From: Methanolobus bombayensis
Lineage (GTDB): Archaea; Halobacteriota; Methanosarcinia; Methanosarcinales; Methanosarcinaceae
Direction: 5' to 3'
Assembly: GCF_017873415.1 (NCBI RefSeq)
Contig: NZ_JAGGKD010000008.1
Coordinates: 1 to 64,000 of the forward strand
DNA length: 64,000 nucleotides
Part shown: piece by piece, positions 56,095-64,000 of the stretch
How positions within the stretch are numbered: the first letter of the stretch is position 1
How the letters are laid out: each line of letters opens with the position of its first letter
The notes under the pieces: generated by a model
Seen by the model: only the letters and a program-made list of their open reading frames with translations
What the model was told of the DNA's origin: nothing
Database searches by the model: none
Program-made: the position numbers and the translations under genes

Positions 56095-56766
56095 TTATCT
56101 CATTCCAAAACGTCTGCTAAGTTTATTGATATGTCCTATGAACATTTGTTTTACTACAAATGAAACCGGTGTTTTTTCACCACCAGGACTTGTCTTTCCT
56201 TCCCTGATGGCATCAAGTACGTCTTCTGCCTTTGTGGCATCGGTGTCTATCTCAGTATAAGACCGCCCAACCATTTCCGCTTCGTGTGCGTCGCTTCCTC
56301 CTGCCATAGGATATCCATGTTCCTGTGCAGCTTTTCTGGCTTTGTTATTAGGACCGTCGGTCACACATCTTGAGTTTAACACCTCTATCGCATCAGCATC
56401 AAGTCCTTCAATATAACCTATTCCATGGGATGTCAGTTTGAATGGATGAGGAATGATAACAACTGCCCCCTGCTGACGTGCAATCTTTATTGTTTCTTCA
56501 GGGCTTAATCCCGGTTCTATGGGTTTGCGAATACCAAGTGCAAGGATGTGTCCTTTCGAGGAACTCACTTCCACACCAGGTATAACTATGATTTTCGAGC
56601 CAAGTTCCTGTGCTCTTTTAACACATTCGAATCCACCTTCTATGCGGTCATGGTCACATATTGCAAATCCATCCAGTCCGTTAGCTTCAGCATGTTTAAT
56701 AATATCATCCAGACTGGCGTTGCTGTCTTTTGAATAACAGGAATGAACGTGAAGATCGAACTTCAT
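56095..56766 (-). CDS. PHP-domain phosphoesterase
   Basis: 223 residues. Metal-binding motifs in order: DLHVHSCYSKDSNAS, AICDHDRIEGG, VIPGVEVSS, IIPHPFK and GGSDAHEAEMVGR. PHP proteins hydrolyse phosphodiester or phosphate bonds with a trinuclear metal site; this small stand-alone type resembles archaeal nucleoside-3',5'-bisphosphate phosphatase or similar. Substrate uncertain. Upstream, a candidate sRNA occupies 56850-56944. Confidence 0.88.
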   Translation of the reverse strand: MKFDLHVHSCYSKDSNASLDDIIKHAEANGLDGFAICDHDRIEGGFECVKRAQELGSKIIVIPGVEVSSSKGHILALGIRKPIEPGLSPEETIKIARQQGAVVIIPHPFKLTSHGIGYIEGLDADAIEVLNSRCVTDGPNNKARKAAQEHGYPMAGGSDAHEAEMVGRSYTEIDTDATKAEDVLDAIREGKTSPGGEKTPVSFVVKQMFIGHINKLSRRFGMR

Positions 56767-56849
56767 AGATGTACCTTGGTTTTCAGAGTTTATAAAGATA
56801 TTTTAAAATCACTTTTCTAATATTGTATTGAGAACCAACCAGAAATCAG

Positions 56850-56944
56850 CTAAAAAACAGAATGTTATGCGAACGGGATAAAAATGGTGGTTGGGTGGTT
56901 GGATAGGATTGGTGGTACATTAGAGTGTTTACCCGTTCGCATAC
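56850..56944 (-). ncRNA. Candidate small RNA closed by a 12-bp stem with C-rich loop
   Basis: TATGCGAACGGG (minus strand, 56943-56932) pairs perfectly with CCCGTTCGCATA (56877-56866). The 54-nt loop on that strand is C-rich, with three ACCACC motifs. A strong TATA box (TTATATATA, minus strand, about 56973-56964) lies about 26 bases upstream of the first stem base. A run of six U follows the 3' stem strand (56857-56852). It could be a free regulatory RNA, since the loop can pair with GGUGGU-type ribosome sites, or a long leader of the PHP gene. Confidence 0.5.
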
Positions 56945-57019
56945 ATACTAACTACCTTATCGCATATATATATAACGCTGTGAATAAAATAATTTATTTT
57001 ATACGGCTGTATATACATG

Positions 57020-58270
57020 TCATGATAGTCCATTTGCTAGAGATATGGCTTTATTTATAACTTTATCCCTTGCTTCAAAATCAATTGAAATAGTATTTGT
57101 GTAGTTTATGCTGTGTACAAGCCCTTCGTCGTATATCCAGGCTACTAGTGCCATACCTTCTTCTGATTGTGGTATTGAAAGTTTTATTCGTTTCCACTCC
57201 GGCAGAAGGCTTTGAATCTGTTCTTTCAATTTTTCAAATCCGAAACCGGTTTTTGCAGATACAGTAACAGAATGTGGAGCAAGATATGCAAGAGTCGCCA
57301 TTTTTTCCTGCAATTCATCATCTGTTATCAGGTCGATCTTGTTGAACACCGTTACAATGGCAACTTCCTGTAACTGGTCCCACATCGTTTCGTGGCAAAC
57401 GAGTAACTTTTTACGTATAAGTTCCATCTGCTCTGAAGAATCAACAACAAGGAGGACGACGTCTGCAAGGAATATCTCATCAAGAGTTGACTTGAAAGCA
57501 TCCACCATCCAGTGCGGAAGATCTTCTATAAATCCTACAGTATCTGTCACAAGAATGTCTCGTCCTTTCACTTTGAGTGATCTGGTTGTAGGTAGCAATG
57601 TTGTAAAAAGCATATCTTTTGATTCTACGTTCTCATCTACAAGTGCATTGAAAAGAGTGCTTTTTCCTGCATTGGTATAACCTGCGAGTGCTGCCAGCGA
57701 GAAGCCTCTTGAATGACGGTGTGCTCTCAGGGATTCATTATCCTTTTGTATGGTCTCAAGCTCGTTTTTGATTCGAGCCATCCTGTTCTTAATATCCTGG
57801 GCGTAGGAATCCTCATAACCACCAAGTCCCATAAAACCGGGTCTTTCATCTTTTTTCAGGATAGATACAACAGCTCTGGCACGGGGCAGTTCGTATTCCA
57901 GTCTTGCCAGCTCTACCTGTAGTTTGGAACGGTGAGTTGTTGCCCTTGTTGCAAATATCTCAAGGATAAGTTGGAACTTGTCAATGGTCTCACAGCGGCA
58001 TGTTTCTGAGATATTGTATATCTGCATTGTGCTGAGTGGGTTGTGAAATATAATCTTATCAGGCTTCAGGTCAGTGACTATCTGTGAAAGTTCTTCCACT
58101 TTTCCTCTTCCAAGGTGATATTTGCGGTCTGGATGTCGCATCTGGGTCATTTCGGCAATGATATTATAACCTGCAGCTCCGGCAAGTTCCCTGAGCTCAT
58201 TCATCTGAAGCTCATTTCTGTCATCATCTGATCTTGGATCGTTCCTTTTAACTAAAATTGCACGCATCAT
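57020..58270 (-). CDS. hflX: HflX-type GTPase
   Basis: 416 residues (415 if the second Met is used). The N-terminal HflX domain includes MRHPDRKYHLGRGKVEELSQ, then a helical linker with TTHRSKLQVELARLEYELPRA. The G domain has G1 GYTNAGKSTLFNAL, switch II DTVGFIEDLPHWMV and G4 FNKIDLI. HflX binds the large ribosomal subunit and in bacteria rescues or splits ribosomes; archaeal members bind 50S. DUF2209 is encoded just upstream on the same strand. Confidence 0.95.
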   Translation of the reverse strand: MMRAILVKRNDPRSDDDRNELQMNELRELAGAAGYNIIAEMTQMRHPDRKYHLGRGKVEELSQIVTDLKPDKIIFHNPLSTMQIYNISETCRCETIDKFQLILEIFATRATTHRSKLQVELARLEYELPRARAVVSILKKDERPGFMGLGGYEDSYAQDIKNRMARIKNELETIQKDNESLRAHRHSRGFSLAALAGYTNAGKSTLFNALVDENVESKDMLFTTLLPTTRSLKVKGRDILVTDTVGFIEDLPHWMVDAFKSTLDEIFLADVVLLVVDSSEQMELIRKKLLVCHETMWDQLQEVAIVTVFNKIDLITDDELQEKMATLAYLAPHSVTVSAKTGFGFEKLKEQIQSLLPEWKRIKLSIPQSEEGMALVAWIYDEGLVHSINYTNTISIDFEARDKVINKAISLANGLS

Positions 58271-58294
58271 GTGAATTCCTTGCTTTCCGGGCTT

Positions 58295-58687
58295 TCAGCG
58301 GATATCCAGTTCTTTGAGTAGAAGCTTTCTTGAACTGAGTGAAACATGATGGGCAATCTCAATACACCTTCTTTCACTCAGTGATTCCTGATATTTGAGA
58401 TCACAAGAGAACATACTGTCAATTAACCATTGGGGTTTATTATAGAAATCACCTGCTTCTGTAACAATTGTGCCACTAAATTTCAGTTCTGAAACCGTCT
58501 CTTCTACAATCTTAACAACATCCTGAACATCAGGTGCAGAACTATCTCTGAATGACCTGACAACTATCTGATTGACCTTCTCTATGTGATCTGCAGTGAC
58601 AGAAGCAGCAACTGCTGCGCATACCATAAGGTATCCATCATTTGTTTTGTGTCTTCCGGAAATATCAACTGCAATAATATCGAACAT
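58295..58687 (-). CDS. DUF2209 family protein
   Basis: 130 residues. MFDIIAVDISGRHKTNDGYL starts the family; VCAAVAASVTADHIEKVNQI and the C-terminal CIEIAHHVSLSSRKLLLKEL follow. The D-I-S-G opening and later Glu recall an RNase H-like fold, which is an inference. Archaea-specific family of unknown function, 25 bp upstream of hflX. Confidence 0.82.
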   Translation of the reverse strand: MFDIIAVDISGRHKTNDGYLMVCAAVAASVTADHIEKVNQIVVRSFRDSSAPDVQDVVKIVEETVSELKFSGTIVTEAGDFYNKPQWLIDSMFSCDLKYQESLSERRCIEIAHHVSLSSRKLLLKELDIR

Positions 58688-58754
58688 CTGCTAAAGCAAA
58701 GTAGGGTATATTATATAAGTCTGAGTAGTTCATGATAGTCATTTCATAATAGCA

Positions 58755-59822
58755 TTACATCTTTATTCTGCCAACATCAACATATTCGATCTTCCCTGCA
58801 ATCTCAACTGCATAGAGCATTTGTTTTCTTACACTGTTCGCAAGTCTTATGGCCCTGGACATAACCGGCAGTAAGAATTTGTGCTCATGGGATATTGCAT
58901 GAATAAGATAGCTAGAATGGGGCAGTTTTTTGAGTGATTGTATCTCATTGTAAACCCTGAAATGCGTACCGAACTTAAATCCGGTCTTGGGAATAAATCC
59001 CCTGCTTCGAAGGTCAACATAAGTTATGTACTTCAGTGGGAAGTCAGGATCAATTGAAGCTGCAATTTCGGAAAATGCAGAGATATCAGGAATTATCCTG
59101 TTATTGCTGTCTTTTATCTCTATTATTCCCTTATCAAGTAAATATGCGGATTCCACAAGAGACAGTTGAAGGCGTTCGTTATCAAGGGGTTTGCCGTAGA
59201 ATCCATTTTCATAAAGAAGTTTTGAGGTTCCTTCATCCCAGACAAGAACACGATCTTCAAGCATTGTTACTGGTGCAGGCTGAGCCAGGGAAAGAGCTTC
59301 ATCCATATTGCCTTTAATATCCAATCTCTTTACTTCATAGTATGTGATGTCACTTTCCTCGTCAACAATGGCAAGTATCATTTGTTTTCGCACATTCAGT
59401 GCGGCATTATGCTGGCTGAGCAGATCTTTCAGTAACATTGGTACACGTTCAGACCTGACATAGACGAACATCTTTGCCTGTGTTTTGCCTGGATGTCCAC
59501 CTCTTGGATATACCCTGAAATCCGTCACACTGGGCTGGACATAATAACCTCTTTCACGGAGGTCCTTATATACGATATACTTCAGCTCAAAAAATTGCTG
59601 TCTTTTTGATGCTTCTGTGAAAAACTCTTCAAATTCAAGGGTCTTTTCATCCAGACTTATCTCTAGTTTGTTCTTATAAAGCAGATATGCCGCTTCAACC
59701 AGCGTAAGCTCAAGAACATCGCCCTTTGGACGACCATAGTATCCGGTATTGTAGAGCTCGTTGATTGCCTGCTTCCCGGATTTTACCTTTTCTTTGACAA
59801 GTTTTCCGATCAAAAAATTCAC
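58755..59822 (-). CDS. endA: tRNA-splicing endonuclease, two-repeat (alpha-prime-2) form
   Basis: 355 residues in two related halves (about 1-170 and 180-355), so two subunits make the four-fold complex. The C-terminal half has the catalytic parts GTHFRVYNE (with the Tyr/His region), SSYLIHAI and SVRKQMLYA (Lys); the N-terminal half keeps YPRGGHPGKTQAKMFVYV and NVRKQMILA but with the active-site positions altered, as in structural subunits. The enzyme cuts tRNA introns at bulge-helix-bulge motifs. A TnpB element lies about 85 bp upstream of its start. Confidence 0.93.
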   Translation of the reverse strand: MNFLIGKLVKEKVKSGKQAINELYNTGYYGRPKGDVLELTLVEAAYLLYKNKLEISLDEKTLEFEEFFTEASKRQQFFELKYIVYKDLRERGYYVQPSVTDFRVYPRGGHPGKTQAKMFVYVRSERVPMLLKDLLSQHNAALNVRKQMILAIVDEESDITYYEVKRLDIKGNMDEALSLAQPAPVTMLEDRVLVWDEGTSKLLYENGFYGKPLDNERLQLSLVESAYLLDKGIIEIKDSNNRIIPDISAFSEIAASIDPDFPLKYITYVDLRSRGFIPKTGFKFGTHFRVYNEIQSLKKLPHSSYLIHAISHEHKFLLPVMSRAIRLANSVRKQMLYAVEIAGKIEYVDVGRIKM

Positions 59823-59906
59823 CTGGAATAAATAAGAATGTATTTACAATTTTACAATAATAGTGATTCAGATATTGTATTATATATTTAATCATGGTGG
59901 ACTGGA

Positions 59907-61126
59907 GTCAACTACCACCCTATAAATAGGGTGGCTTGTCCTTCTATGTTCCTTTTAATAGGCCAGAGGACGATGGGACAGTTGACAGATGCCCCTTAAT
60001 GATATGTTCTTTGAAGCGTTAATATCGGCATTTTCTTGGTGGCCACACTTAACACAACAAAACTCTGCTTGAGTTTTCCTGTTCTTCTTATCTATATGTC
60101 CACATACTGAGCATTCTCTTGATGTGTTCTTAGGGTCTATCTCAAATACTGGAATGCCTGCAAGGGTAGCTTTGTATTTGAGGAAGTTTCCTAATTCATC
60201 GAAAGCCCATTTACCGATAGCTGTTCTTACTGCTTTGTTAACCGTGCTGTTAGTTCTAATGCCTTTGAGATTTTCAATGGCAATAGCTCTGTTTGTGTCT
60301 TTTGCAGTTTGAACAATTGCTTTAGCTATACAGTGATTGGTATCTTTTTTAAAACGTCTTTCCTTACCACTTATTTTCTTGAGATGCTTCTTAGCGGAGT
60401 AGGTTCCCACACTTTGAAGTCTTGCTTTTAGAGCAGAATAGCGTTGTCTTACTTCGGTGCATTTCTTTCCTGAGAATACTTCACCGTCTGAGGTCGTGGC
60501 TATGTTGACTATTCCCATATCCACACCCATGACTCCATCAGGGTCTATTGGGTCTGCATCGGGAACATCTACAACTACCATGAGATAGAAGGTATTATTA
60601 TGGTAGATGAGGTCTGCTTGTCCTTTTACTCGTTCCATGTCAAGAGGACAGTATTCTCCGTATTTTATGGTAATACGTTCTCTGCCTTCGAGTGTTAGGA
60701 TTGAAACTTCATCGGATGCTTTGAAAGTTAGAATTCTCTGGTCATAGACTATTGCACCGTGTTTATTGAATTCATGTTGGCAAGTTTTATCTACTCTGTA
60801 TGATTCTGCTACTTTTCCTATGGCTCTAACTACCATTTGTGCGGAAAGATTGTATTTTTCTCTAACGTCATAATATACGATTTTTTGAATACCAACCTTT
60901 CCGAAAGTACGTGTACTCCATGCAATTTTAGAAATATAGTCACATGCTTCATTGAAGCGTTCTATCGTTTCTAAAAGAGCTTTTTCTTGTTGCTCATTTG
61001 GGTACAGTTTTACTTTGATAGTTAAAAGCATCTATTGAACATAAGATTCATTGATATAAAAAGGGTATTATGGGGTTTGACGCATTCCTCCACCGTATGA
61101 ATACGGTGGCATCTTGCTCTAATTAG
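59907..61126 (-). mobile_element. TnpB-only element, distinct family
   Basis: One tnpB on the minus strand. The tnpB 3' side starts GTCAACTACC (59907) with hairpin CCACCCTA/TAGGGTGG at 59915-59934; the other end has CCACCGTA/TACGGTGG at 61090-61109. The outer boundary next to 61126 is approximate: on the minus strand it reads TTCAC before CTAATTAG, differing from the TTTAT of the other elements. No tnpA. It lies between endA and the VOC gene; the GTG start of the VOC gene falls at the junction. Confidence 0.78.
59955..61031 (-). CDS. tnpB: TnpB-family protein, IS1341-like
   Basis: 358 residues. RuvC motifs intact: GVDMGIVNIATTSDG (Asp), IAIENLKGIR (Glu), ENADINASKNI (Asp), with zinc ribbon CSVCGHID...CVKCGH. 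Little similarity to the other TnpBs here apart from these motifs. Starts IKVKLYPNEQQEKALLET. Confidence 0.92.
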   Translation of the reverse strand: MLLTIKVKLYPNEQQEKALLETIERFNEACDYISKIAWSTRTFGKVGIQKIVYYDVREKYNLSAQMVVRAIGKVAESYRVDKTCQHEFNKHGAIVYDQRILTFKASDEVSILTLEGRERITIKYGEYCPLDMERVKGQADLIYHNNTFYLMVVVDVPDADPIDPDGVMGVDMGIVNIATTSDGEVFSGKKCTEVRQRYSALKARLQSVGTYSAKKHLKKISGKERRFKKDTNHCIAKAIVQTAKDTNRAIAIENLKGIRTNSTVNKAVRTAIGKWAFDELGNFLKYKATLAGIPVFEIDPKNTSRECSVCGHIDKKNRKTQAEFCCVKCGHQENADINASKNISLRGICQLSHRPLAY

Positions 61127-61546
61127 GTGAACAAATGTGACAAAGGAGGGCTGGCCATTAAGAGATTTGATATAGAGCACATAGGTCTCATTGTAGAGAA
61201 ACCGCTTGAAATGGCAAAGTGGTATCATGATGTAATGGGTTTCAACATCAAGTTCAAGGCAAAGGATGATGAAAAGTCAGTGGCTTTTGTTACTGATCCG
61301 GTCGACAGGGTAATGCTGGAGCTGGCACAGATACCCGATGTAAAAGCATTAACCACGCGAACCGATCATCATTTGCAGTTGCATATTGCTGCTAAAAGTA
61401 ATGATATTGATGAAGATATTGAATACCTTGTAGACAAGGGAGCAACTCTAATAGAAAAATGTCCGCTTAGTAGACCCGGAGACTATATGGTGGTTTTGTA
61501 TGATCCCTAGGGTAATTGCATCCAGCTTGTTCAAAGAGTAAATTAA
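61127..61546 (+). CDS. VOC (glyoxalase) family protein with in-frame amber codon
   Basis: The frame from the GTG at 61127 reads a VOC domain: FDIEHIGLIVEKPLEMAKWY, VAFVTDPVDRVMLELAQI, HHLQLHIAAKS, ending YDP-TAG-GNCIQLVQRVN and TAA at 61544. TAG (61508-61510) sits in the conserved D-P-x-G-N-x-I-Q-L motif, where Trp or Asp is usual. In Methanosarcinaceae TAG can be read as pyrrolysine, so the protein may be full length (139 residues); otherwise it is a nonsense mutation that removes a metal-ligand strand. A GGAGGG site lies six bases before an ATT codon, a possible alternative start, and the TnpB element ends at the GTG. Confidence 0.68.
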
Positions 61547-61681
61547 ATTTAATAAGTTCCAAAAAGAAATCAAGAGAAGAAGCTGGGTATGAATTCCATA
61601 TCATATTAATAAACAATTTATCTATAATTATGAACAACCTTTTATAGGCCAAGGACACCATTTTGTATGGGAGTGTAAAAT

Positions 61682-61900
61682 ATGATAGGGATAGAATCAT
61701 TATCATATCAAAGTCCGGCATTCATGGCTTTTGTTATAGTACTGGTCCTGTGGCAAATTCTCTGGAAAGGTGTCGGATTATGGAAAGCTGCAAGAAATGA
61801 TGATAGATACTGGTTTATTGCTATATTACTAATCAATTCACTGGGAATTCTGCCCATACTGTATATCTATTTTTTCCGGAAAAGTAAGAAGAGGATCTAA
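61682..61900 (+). CDS. DUF5652 small membrane protein
   Basis: 72 residues with two helices and the motif LWQILWKGVGLWKAARNDDRYWFIAILL followed by NSLGILPILYIYFF, typical of DUF5652. Ends in a basic tail. It immediately precedes the glycosyltransferase gene (2 bp gap), suggesting co-transcription. Function unknown. Confidence 0.83.
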   Translation: MIGIESLSYQSPAFMAFVIVLVLWQILWKGVGLWKAARNDDRYWFIAILLINSLGILPILYIYFFRKSKKRI

Positions 61901-61902
61901 TC

Positions 61903-63111
61903 ATGGGAGCGGATAAGATGGAACTAAGTCACGGAATATTGGATAAACTTGAGGAAATAGGTGAAGTGGATGTTGTTGTAGGTATATTGACCAAAAATGT
62001 AGAACCTACTATACTTCATGTAATGAACGTTGTAAGGGAGGGAATATTACAATACCTTTCTCAGTACAGGACATTGATCGTTGTTTCTGATGGTTTTTCT
62101 ACAGACAGGACGGCAGAACTTGCAAGTATGTTTGAAATTAAACCTGTGCAGAAGTTGGTTGTCGAGCAGATGGGGGTTCCGGGAAAAGGAGATGGCATAC
62201 ACACTGTTATGGAAATTGCCCACGAATTAAATTCAAAAGCAGTTGCTTTTGTTGATGGGGATCTTCTATCCATAAAGGAAGAATGGATACAGGAAATGGC
62301 CATGCCTGTACTTTACGGAAGAACTGACCTTGTAGTTCCTTTTTACGTACGGGACAAGTTTGACGGTGTTATCACAAACAACCTGGCATATCCGTTTACA
62401 AAAGCTTACTATGGAAGTGATATAAGACAGCCGATTGGTGGAGAGTTCTGTATTTCCCGAAAATTGATGGAAATACTCCGGGACCACCCTCTCTTCCCGT
62501 CTAACTTTGGCATAGATATATTCATTACTACTGTAGCTGCAGCTGAAAGGACAAGAATAAGGGAAGCAATGCTTGGATTAAAACTCCATGAATCAACAAC
62601 TAAGTATCTGGATCCGGAATCATCACTTATACCCATGTTCAGGCAGGTTGTACAAACTATGTTTGACCTTGCAGTATATTACTCACACAAAAATGAACGA
62701 CCTGCAAAAACAAATATTATATTATCTGATTACTACGGTCCAATACCTATTCCTGTTGAAGTTAACAGAGATAAGATGCTTGAAACCGTGGCAACACGTT
62801 ACGAAGAATATCATGATATATTTGAAAAGGTATTACCTGCGGATATATTGAAGATAACACAGAAATTCCCGCAAGGCCATGCTTCCCTTGATGCAAATAA
62901 CTGGGCAAAATGTGTCTGGTATATGTTTTTAGAATATTCTAAAACAAAGGATGGTACATTAATAGATGCACTGCGTGTGTTGTGGCTTGCCAGATTTGTA
63001 GAGTTTTATAACGAATGCAAGGATATGAACTTTATTGAGGCAGAAACAGCCATTCGTGAAAATGCAGAGGTATTTGAAGACCTCAAATGTGAGATATTAA
63101 GGCAAAAATAA
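61903..63111 (+). CDS. GpgS-type glycosyltransferase (glucosyl-3-phosphoglycerate synthase-like)
   Basis: 402 residues. GT-A fold: VDVVVGILTKNVEPTILHVM, TLIVVSDGFSTDRTAELA, PGKGDGIHTVMEIA, the DxD-type AFVDGDLLSI, and IGGEFCISRKLMEIL. This resembles GT81 enzymes such as GpgS, which makes glucosyl-3-phosphoglycerate, a precursor of the compatible solute glucosylglycerate known in Methanococcoides; MpgS-like activity is the alternative. GAGGAT lies six bases before the ATG. It is convergent with the phosphorylase gene. Confidence 0.75.
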   Translation: MGADKMELSHGILDKLEEIGEVDVVVGILTKNVEPTILHVMNVVREGILQYLSQYRTLIVVSDGFSTDRTAELASMFEIKPVQKLVVEQMGVPGKGDGIHTVMEIAHELNSKAVAFVDGDLLSIKEEWIQEMAMPVLYGRTDLVVPFYVRDKFDGVITNNLAYPFTKAYYGSDIRQPIGGEFCISRKLMEILRDHPLFPSNFGIDIFITTVAAAERTRIREAMLGLKLHESTTKYLDPESSLIPMFRQVVQTMFDLAVYYSHKNERPAKTNIILSDYYGPIPIPVEVNRDKMLETVATRYEEYHDIFEKVLPADILKITQKFPQGHASLDANNWAKCVWYMFLEYSKTKDGTLIDALRVLWLARFVEFYNECKDMNFIEAETAIRENAEVFEDLKCEILRQK

Positions 63112-63162
63112 GAGTGAAGTACAGACAAAATATTTCCTGAATCTCAAAAATGTAAAATACCA

Positions 63163-63185
63163 AAGCTTACTTTAAAGGTAAGCTT
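63163..63185. terminator. Convergent terminator hairpin
   Basis: AAGCTTAC (63163-63170) and GTAAGCTT (63178-63185) form an 8-bp stem with loop TTTAAAG. It covers the end of the phosphorylase gene and lies 50 bases after the glycosyltransferase stop. Confidence 0.6.
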
Positions 63186-64000
63186 CGGTAACATAACGAT
63201 GCATCATTCTGTGGCTGTTGAAATAATAAGCTATCATTTCAATTGAATTGTTCATGAGACCTATCCACTCATCTTTTCTGCAATAGTATTTAGGGATCAT
63301 GATATATTCCAGTTTATTGTACAGATCATCAAGCTCCATCATTTCAATTTCCTCAGGTGATTTTTCCACATGAGGCATAGGGCCGATTGCATAGCCGGTA
63401 ACACCTTCCACACAACCCTCAAGCCACCATCCGTCAAGCACACTGAAATTCACAACACCATTGTGGGCTGCTTTCATTCCGCTTGTACCTGAAGCTTCAA
63501 GAGGTTTCTTAGGATTGTTCAGCCAGATATCAACACCTGAAACGATCTTCATCGCAAGGTCTATACCATAGTTTTCAAGATAGGCAATTTCTATTTCACC
63601 CTTAAGTTCTTCTTTGTACTGGAAAATTCTTTCAATGAACTGCTTTCCCTGTATGTCCCTGGGATGGGCCTTTCCTGCGAAGATCAACTGGATCTTTCCG
63701 GCTTCATTTACTTTTCTCAGTCTTTTGAGATCAGAAAAAATGAACGTAGGCCTCTTATATTCAGTAATACGTCTTGCAAAACCGATTGTCAACGTATCGG
63801 GGTCCATATTTGTTCCGCACTTGCTGTTAACATAATCAAGAAGCTCTTTTTTGGCAAGTTGGTGTGCATCCCATATCTCATTATCCGGAATGCTTCTGAC
63901 CCTCACAAGGAGTTCAGGTTCATTAGCCCAACCACGAAGATACTTGTCATAAAGTTCCCTGAAATGCTGACAGACCCATGTATAAGAATGTACTCCGTTG
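63172..64000 (-). CDS. glgP: Alpha-glucan phosphorylase, C-terminal part, cut by window edge
   Basis: The frame is open to the window end, reading NGVHSYTWVCQHFRELYDKY before the internal GTG at 63906, so this is the 3' part (about 275 residues) of a longer protein. It has LTIGFARRITEYKRPTFIFS, FAGKAHPRDIQGKQFI and the PLP-lysine region KPLEASGTSGMKAAHNG, then NFSVLDGWWLEG. Family members release glucose 1-phosphate from glycogen-like glucans. The compact archaeal/Thermotoga-type phosphorylase fits. Confidence 0.9.
   Translation of the reverse strand, partial: NGVHSYTWVCQHFRELYDKYLRGWANEPELLVRVRSIPDNEIWDAHQLAKKELLDYVNSKCGTNMDPDTLTIGFARRITEYKRPTFIFSDLKRLRKVNEAGKIQLIFAGKAHPRDIQGKQFIERIFQYKEELKGEIEIAYLENYGIDLAMKIVSGVDIWLNNPKKPLEASGTSGMKAAHNGVVNFSVLDGWWLEGCVEGVTGYAIGPMPHVEKSPEEIEMMELDDLYNKLEYIMIPKYYCRKDEWIGLMNNSIEMIAYYFNSHRMMHRYVTEAYL

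Noticed and set aside
56881-56915. G-quadruplex on the plus strand
   Set aside because: Mostly GG pairs give at best a weak two-tier quadruplex; the transcribed strand is more likely the C-rich one given the TATA position.

Overview
The window reads as chromosome of a methylotrophic, cytochrome-containing methanogen of the Methanosarcinaceae, closest in feel to Methanolobus or Methanococcoides; the genus is not settled from sequence alone. The reasons are heterodisulfide reductase HdrED, an F420H2-dehydrogenase-type subunit (FpoB), MCM helicase, deoxyhypusine synthase, a tetrahydromethanopterin-linked cluster including a DmrX-type flavoprotein and a methanogenesis-marker-9 protein, archaeal TATA promoters, an archaeal RNase P RNA, a C/D box RNA, and an in-frame amber codon in a conserved motif that would fit pyrrolysine decoding.

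Layout. 0-4.6 kb: a cut-off HTH regulator, marR, a lone fpoB, a small membrane protein, deoxyhypusine synthase and pyrF, followed by a textbook C/D box sRNA. 4.7-7.3 kb: an actin-fold ATPase translationally coupled to a 528-residue coiled-coil protein. 7.5-17.3 kb: a polyphosphate island (short Ppx, PPK1, membrane-anchored CHAD protein, tandem PPK2, CYTH-HD protein) that also holds a ferredoxin and an MgtC/DUF4010 membrane protein. 17.3-19.0 kb: a complete IS200/IS605 element. 19-30.3 kb: a chemosensory block (GNAT, cheR, cheW, soluble poly-HAMP receptor, cheW, second receptor) and a divergent HTH-PAS regulator; no cheA, cheY or cheB is in view. 30.5-35.4 kb: pyruvate carboxylase pycB-pycA, birA and a one-domain S-layer-like protein.

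35.4-46.7 kb: two 1398-bp TnpB-only elements in the same orientation flank two coiled-coil genes, a DUF424 gene, mcm, trmJ, hdrE-hdrD and two DUF116 genes. 46.7-50.1 kb: RNase P RNA, a small membrane protein, a hidden DUF1059 gene with a possible AUA start, a GDT1-type transporter, azlCD and a universal stress protein. 50.3-56.1 kb: a glutamate-synthase-like flavoprotein behind a possible structured leader, a zinc-ribbon protein, then a four-gene methanopterin-linked operon. 56.1-64 kb: a PHP phosphoesterase, a candidate small RNA with a 12-bp closing stem, hflX, a DUF2209 gene, endA, another TnpB-only element, an amber-interrupted VOC protein, DUF5652, a GpgS-type glycosyltransferase and the 3' part of an alpha-glucan phosphorylase.

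The main themes are phosphate storage as polyphosphate, soluble chemosensing, anaplerotic pyruvate carboxylation with its own biotin ligase, terminal methanogenic electron transfer, and C1-carrier synthesis. The less explained signals are the actin/coiled-coil pair, the Cys-motif PAS domains in the poly-HAMP receptors, the candidate RNAs at 50.3 and 56.9 kb, and a family of TnpB elements sharing ends with the only tnpA-bearing copy. No tRNA, rRNA or CRISPR array was seen.
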